From CAYVMD01 sp964452465 (GTDB lineage: Bacteria; Armatimonadota; JACIXR01): a stretch of DNA of 8,572 nt. Below are positions 7,265 to 8,572 of the stretch, piece by piece (positions within the stretch are counted from its first letter, which is position 1; each line of letters opens with the position of its first letter). Under the pieces are notes generated by a model. It was not told the origin of the DNA. It was given only the letters and a program-made list of their open reading frames with translations, and did no database searches. The stretch lies in assembly GCA_964452465.1 (NCBI GenBank), contig CAYVMD010000065.1, positions 1 through 8,572 of the forward strand, given 5' to 3'. The position numbers and the translations under genes were made by a program.

Positions 7265-7293
7265 AACCTACCCCATTTCCCCGAAAATGTCAA
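7265..7293 (-). promoter_or_regulatory. Candidate promoter of the dinG operon
   Basis: The minus strand has a consensus -35 TTGACA (7288-7293), a 17-base spacer, and TAGGTT (7265-7270), a weak -10 matching three of six positions. The -10 box ends 11 bases before the dinG ATG, so transcription would start only a few bases before it. A second TTGACA lies upstream (7356-7361) with only a poor TATTTC 16 bases on. No LexA-type box (GAAC-N4-GTTC or CTGT-N8-ACAG) is visible around either. Confidence 0.5.
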
Positions 7294-7398
7294 GCAGGTG
7301 CAGAATTTCATAACATCAGATTGTGTGAAAACCGAAATAAAAGAAGTTTCATGCTTGTCAATAAAATTTTTTATTTAAATTCTCCCTTAAAAACTTCG

Positions 7399-7448
7399 AA
7401 ACAATTAATACTCTAAAAAAAGCGGATTTTTTGTTGTTTTAATTGTTT
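7399..7448. repeat. Nested AT-rich inverted repeat
   Basis: A perfect 10-base inverted repeat, AAACAATTAA (7399-7408) and TTAATTGTTT (7439-7448), encloses a second one, AAAAAA-loop-TTTTTT around GCGGA (7416-7432). In plus-strand RNA the outer stem can extend two more pairs with one G-U. It overlaps the stop of the doubtful small ORF at 7439. It could be a weak bidirectional terminator or a protein-binding site; the sequence does not decide. Confidence 0.55.
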
Positions 7449-7678
7449 TGTTTTAGAACTTTTCCCTTATAAACCACCTCTTTTGATTCTTCTAAACCCA
7501 CTATATTCAAATTCCTAATCGTTTTCACACAGTCTGACATATTAGACTCATACTCGTCTTCAACCCAATTCTCTATAAAATATTTGAGAGGTGGATCATA
7601 GCCTCCCCGTTGACGGGGAGGGAGACCCCACCCTTTCAATCCTTGTCTTTCTGGAACCACCACTCCACCCCTTGACAA
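7439..7678 (-). pseudogene. Doubtful small ORF or gene remnant
   Basis: An open frame of 79 codons from a TTG; the frame is open further upstream, and the only internal ATG (7538-7540) would leave 33 residues. No Shine-Dalgarno supports any start. The two halves differ. The last ~50 residues (from LKYFIENWVEDEYES) are AT-rich in DNA and look like normal charged, hydrophobic-patterned protein. The first ~30 (VVVPERQGLKGWG, then LPPRQRGG) are the translation of a GC-rich palindrome and a CRISPR-repeat-like sequence. The simplest reading is the tail of a decayed gene interrupted by, or fused to, a small palindromic element. No family is recognised. Confidence 0.25.
7590..7632. repeat. GC-rich palindromic element
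   Basis: The core is a perfect hairpin, CCTCCCCG (7602-7609), loop TTGA, CGGGGAGG (7614-7621). Outer arms GGTGG (7590-7594) and CCACC (7628-7632) can pair around it, separated by small unpaired stretches. There is no T-run directly after it on either strand, so it is not a normal intrinsic terminator. It could be a REP-like dispersed element, but one copy cannot show that. Confidence 0.6.
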
Positions 7679-8006
7679 GAAAAGGACAGGAGACCGAAGG
7701 GGGGTAGGGCAACCTACTTATCACGCAAGCAGTTTAAAGATTGGCAAGGGAAAAGAGTTTCGCTTACCGCTCTAAATTAGGGAGAGGGAAGAAGTGGAAG
7801 AGTTAGAGGTACAAATCCACGGGGGAATTCTCCCCTTCCACACTGCCCCCACCGCTTATTACTACCGCATAAAGTTAGCCTCACCAACGAAGTAAAGTAT
7901 ATTAAGCTTCTTGCACCCTAAGCCCTTTAAGGCTTATCTTGCCATAATAATAACATATGCAAAAATCCTTTGTAAAGGCAAAGAAGCATTTCTACAAATT
8001 CGCTCT
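7679..8006. other. Intergenic region with local inverted repeats, no recognised gene
   Basis: No convincing coding frame, tRNA or known RNA family is seen. Structure is present: GTAGG-GCAA-CCTAC (7704-7717), a GNRA-capped hairpin in plus-strand RNA; an inverted repeat GTGGAAG (7794-7800) with CTTCCAC (7835-7841) enclosing a G-rich/C-rich hairpin at 7821-7835; and TAAGCC-CTTTAA-GGCTTA around 7920-7936. These precede a plus-strand terminator-like hairpin at 8007-8034, so a plus-strand noncoding RNA is possible. Confidence 0.35.
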
Positions 8007-8034
8007 GGCGGGGGGAAGCTCCCCCCGCCATTTT
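8007..8034 (+). terminator. Strong GC hairpin with short T-run (terminator-like)
   Basis: GGCGGGGGG (8007-8015), loop AAGCT, CCCCCCGCC (8021-8029), then ATTTT. The nine-pair all-GC stem followed by four T on the plus strand has the form of an intrinsic terminator. On the minus strand no T-run follows. No plus-strand protein gene lies upstream, so either it ends an untranslated RNA or it is a dispersed palindromic repeat. Confidence 0.5.
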
Positions 8035-8057
8035 CAGCAGGGAGAAGCTCCCCTTGC
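8007..8057. repeat. Two adjacent related hairpins sharing AAGCTCCCC
   Basis: AAGCTCCCC occurs at 8016-8024 and again at 8045-8053, each time on the 3' side of a G-run. The second copy forms GGGAG-AAG-CTCCC (8040-8052), extended by GCA/TGC across a two-base bulge (8037-8057). The likeness suggests duplication of a short palindromic unit rather than chance. Confidence 0.5.
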
Positions 8058-8163
8058 CTCAATATCTTGGATAAGGTATCAACTCTTCACAAGCACTCAT
8101 TCACCCTTCCCTGGCGGGCTTCCCTGACAAGTATAGCATGTTAAAACTTTACACCTATTGAAT

Positions 8164-8572
8164 TTATTGTAAAAGATTTAGCGTTGTTAAAAGCCCGTCC
8201 GAGAACCACTTTGGGTTTTCCTTGCGCATCTCCGCCCAGATCCATTGGATGAACTCCTCCCTCGTTTTCGGGAAAGGTATAGTCCATCTATCCTTATTCG
8301 TTTGCCACCACTTTAAGCACTCATCGACCGTCCATGTTGGCTGGACTTCCCCATTTGTTAGATAAGCCAGCGCCTCTAAGATCGCCCTTTTTACCTCGAC
8401 ATCAGTTTCAACCTTCAACTTCTCCAGCCAAAGGGGGATAGCAGATATCCCTATATGCAAAATCTTACGATACATCTCCTCGGCTTCTGTGGTTTTGCCC
8501 TGCTTCCTCAACTCAAGCCATTTTGGATAGCGCTCGCTAAACCATTGTGGCGTTCGCTTTCCCCCTTCAAGC
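8164..8572 (-). CDS. Unrecognised protein, C-terminal part, possibly HEAT-like (partial)
   Basis: The frame is open from the right edge to a TAA at 8164-8166, giving at least 136 residues, so the true start lies outside the window; the TTG at 8509-8511 is internal. The visible part is helical and soluble-looking. A Glu/Lys-rich stretch (TTEAEEMYRKIL) is followed by IPLWLEKLKVETDVEVKRAILEALAYL, two amphipathic helices spaced like a HEAT repeat, then a Trp-rich segment (CLKWWQTNKDRW) and a charged tail ending LLTTLNLLQ. No signal, membrane span or catalytic motif is visible. HEAT-like proteins are usually protein-binding scaffolds, but one weak repeat is not enough to assign that. It shares orientation with the dinG operon but lies ~900 bases upstream, so it is not in the same transcription unit. 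Confidence 0.75.
   Translation of the reverse strand, partial: LEGGKRTPQWFSERYPKWLELRKQGKTTEAEEMYRKILHIGISAIPLWLEKLKVETDVEVKRAILEALAYLTNGEVQPTWTVDECLKWWQTNKDRWTIPFPKTREEFIQWIWAEMRKENPKWFSDGLLTTLNLLQ

Noticed and set aside
7254..7450. LexA/SOS box upstream of dinG
   Set aside because: DinG is SOS-regulated in E. coli, but neither CTGT-N8-ACAG nor GAAC-N4-GTTC is found here.
7590..7679. CRISPR array
   Set aside because: Only one repeat-like unit is present, with no second copy and no regular spacers anywhere in the window.
8130..8138. Minus-strand extended -10 box (TGCTATACT) after the partial gene
   Set aside because: There is no -35 and no gene or ORF downstream that it would serve; too short to call in AT-rich DNA.
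7911..8144. Plus-strand 77-codon ORF
   Set aside because: It runs through the two GC-rich hairpins, has no Shine-Dalgarno and its product looks like translated repeat.
7679..8163. tRNA, tmRNA, SRP RNA, 6S RNA or RNase P RNA
   Set aside because: No T-loop GTTCRANNC motif with pairing arms, no CCA end, and none of the conserved cores of these RNAs is seen on either strand.

Overview
The window looks like chromosomal DNA of a bacterium, probably a thermophile from a poorly sampled lineage. The evidence is the 5' end of a 16S rRNA gene whose first variable hairpin is a long GC-rich stem capped by UUCG, proteins rich in Glu/Lys/Arg, strong Shine-Dalgarno sites, and near-consensus sigma-70-type rRNA promoters. 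The rRNA leader carries a boxA-like sequence similar to those of Firmicutes, and aroQ next to a PepP-type peptidase gene is also a common Firmicutes arrangement. I do not recognise the genus or phylum.

All convincing genes lie on the minus strand. Read in the direction of transcription (right to left), the window starts with the 3' part of an unrecognised gene, possibly HEAT-like (8164-8572). About 900 bases without a strong gene follow (7254-8163). This stretch holds several GC-rich hairpins, an AT-rich nested inverted repeat, one isolated sequence ending like a CRISPR repeat, and a doubtful small ORF.

A four-gene operon comes next (7253 down to 361): a giant DinG-type protein with an N-terminal DEDDh exonuclease, an Fe-S helicase and a ~450-residue C-terminal extension; a GT-B glycosyltransferase; type II 3-dehydroquinate dehydratase (aroQ); and an Xaa-Pro peptidase. 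Stop and start codons abut or overlap at all three junctions, so the genes are probably translationally coupled. A TTGACA-17-TAGGTT promoter ends 11 bases before the dinG ATG and would give an almost leaderless mRNA.

Beyond the operon, two tandem near-consensus promoters (269-296 and 212-240) and the boxA-like leader drive a 16S rRNA gene that runs off the left edge.

The most interesting feature is the DinG C-terminal extension. By eye it follows the order of a RecQ helicase core (motif Ia, motif II, motif VI region, then a winged-helix-like tail), but the P-loop, the DEAH box and the first motif VI arginine are all gone. It looks like a catalytically dead RecQ-like module fused to an apparently intact exonuclease-helicase. 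No profile search could be run, so this needs checking.
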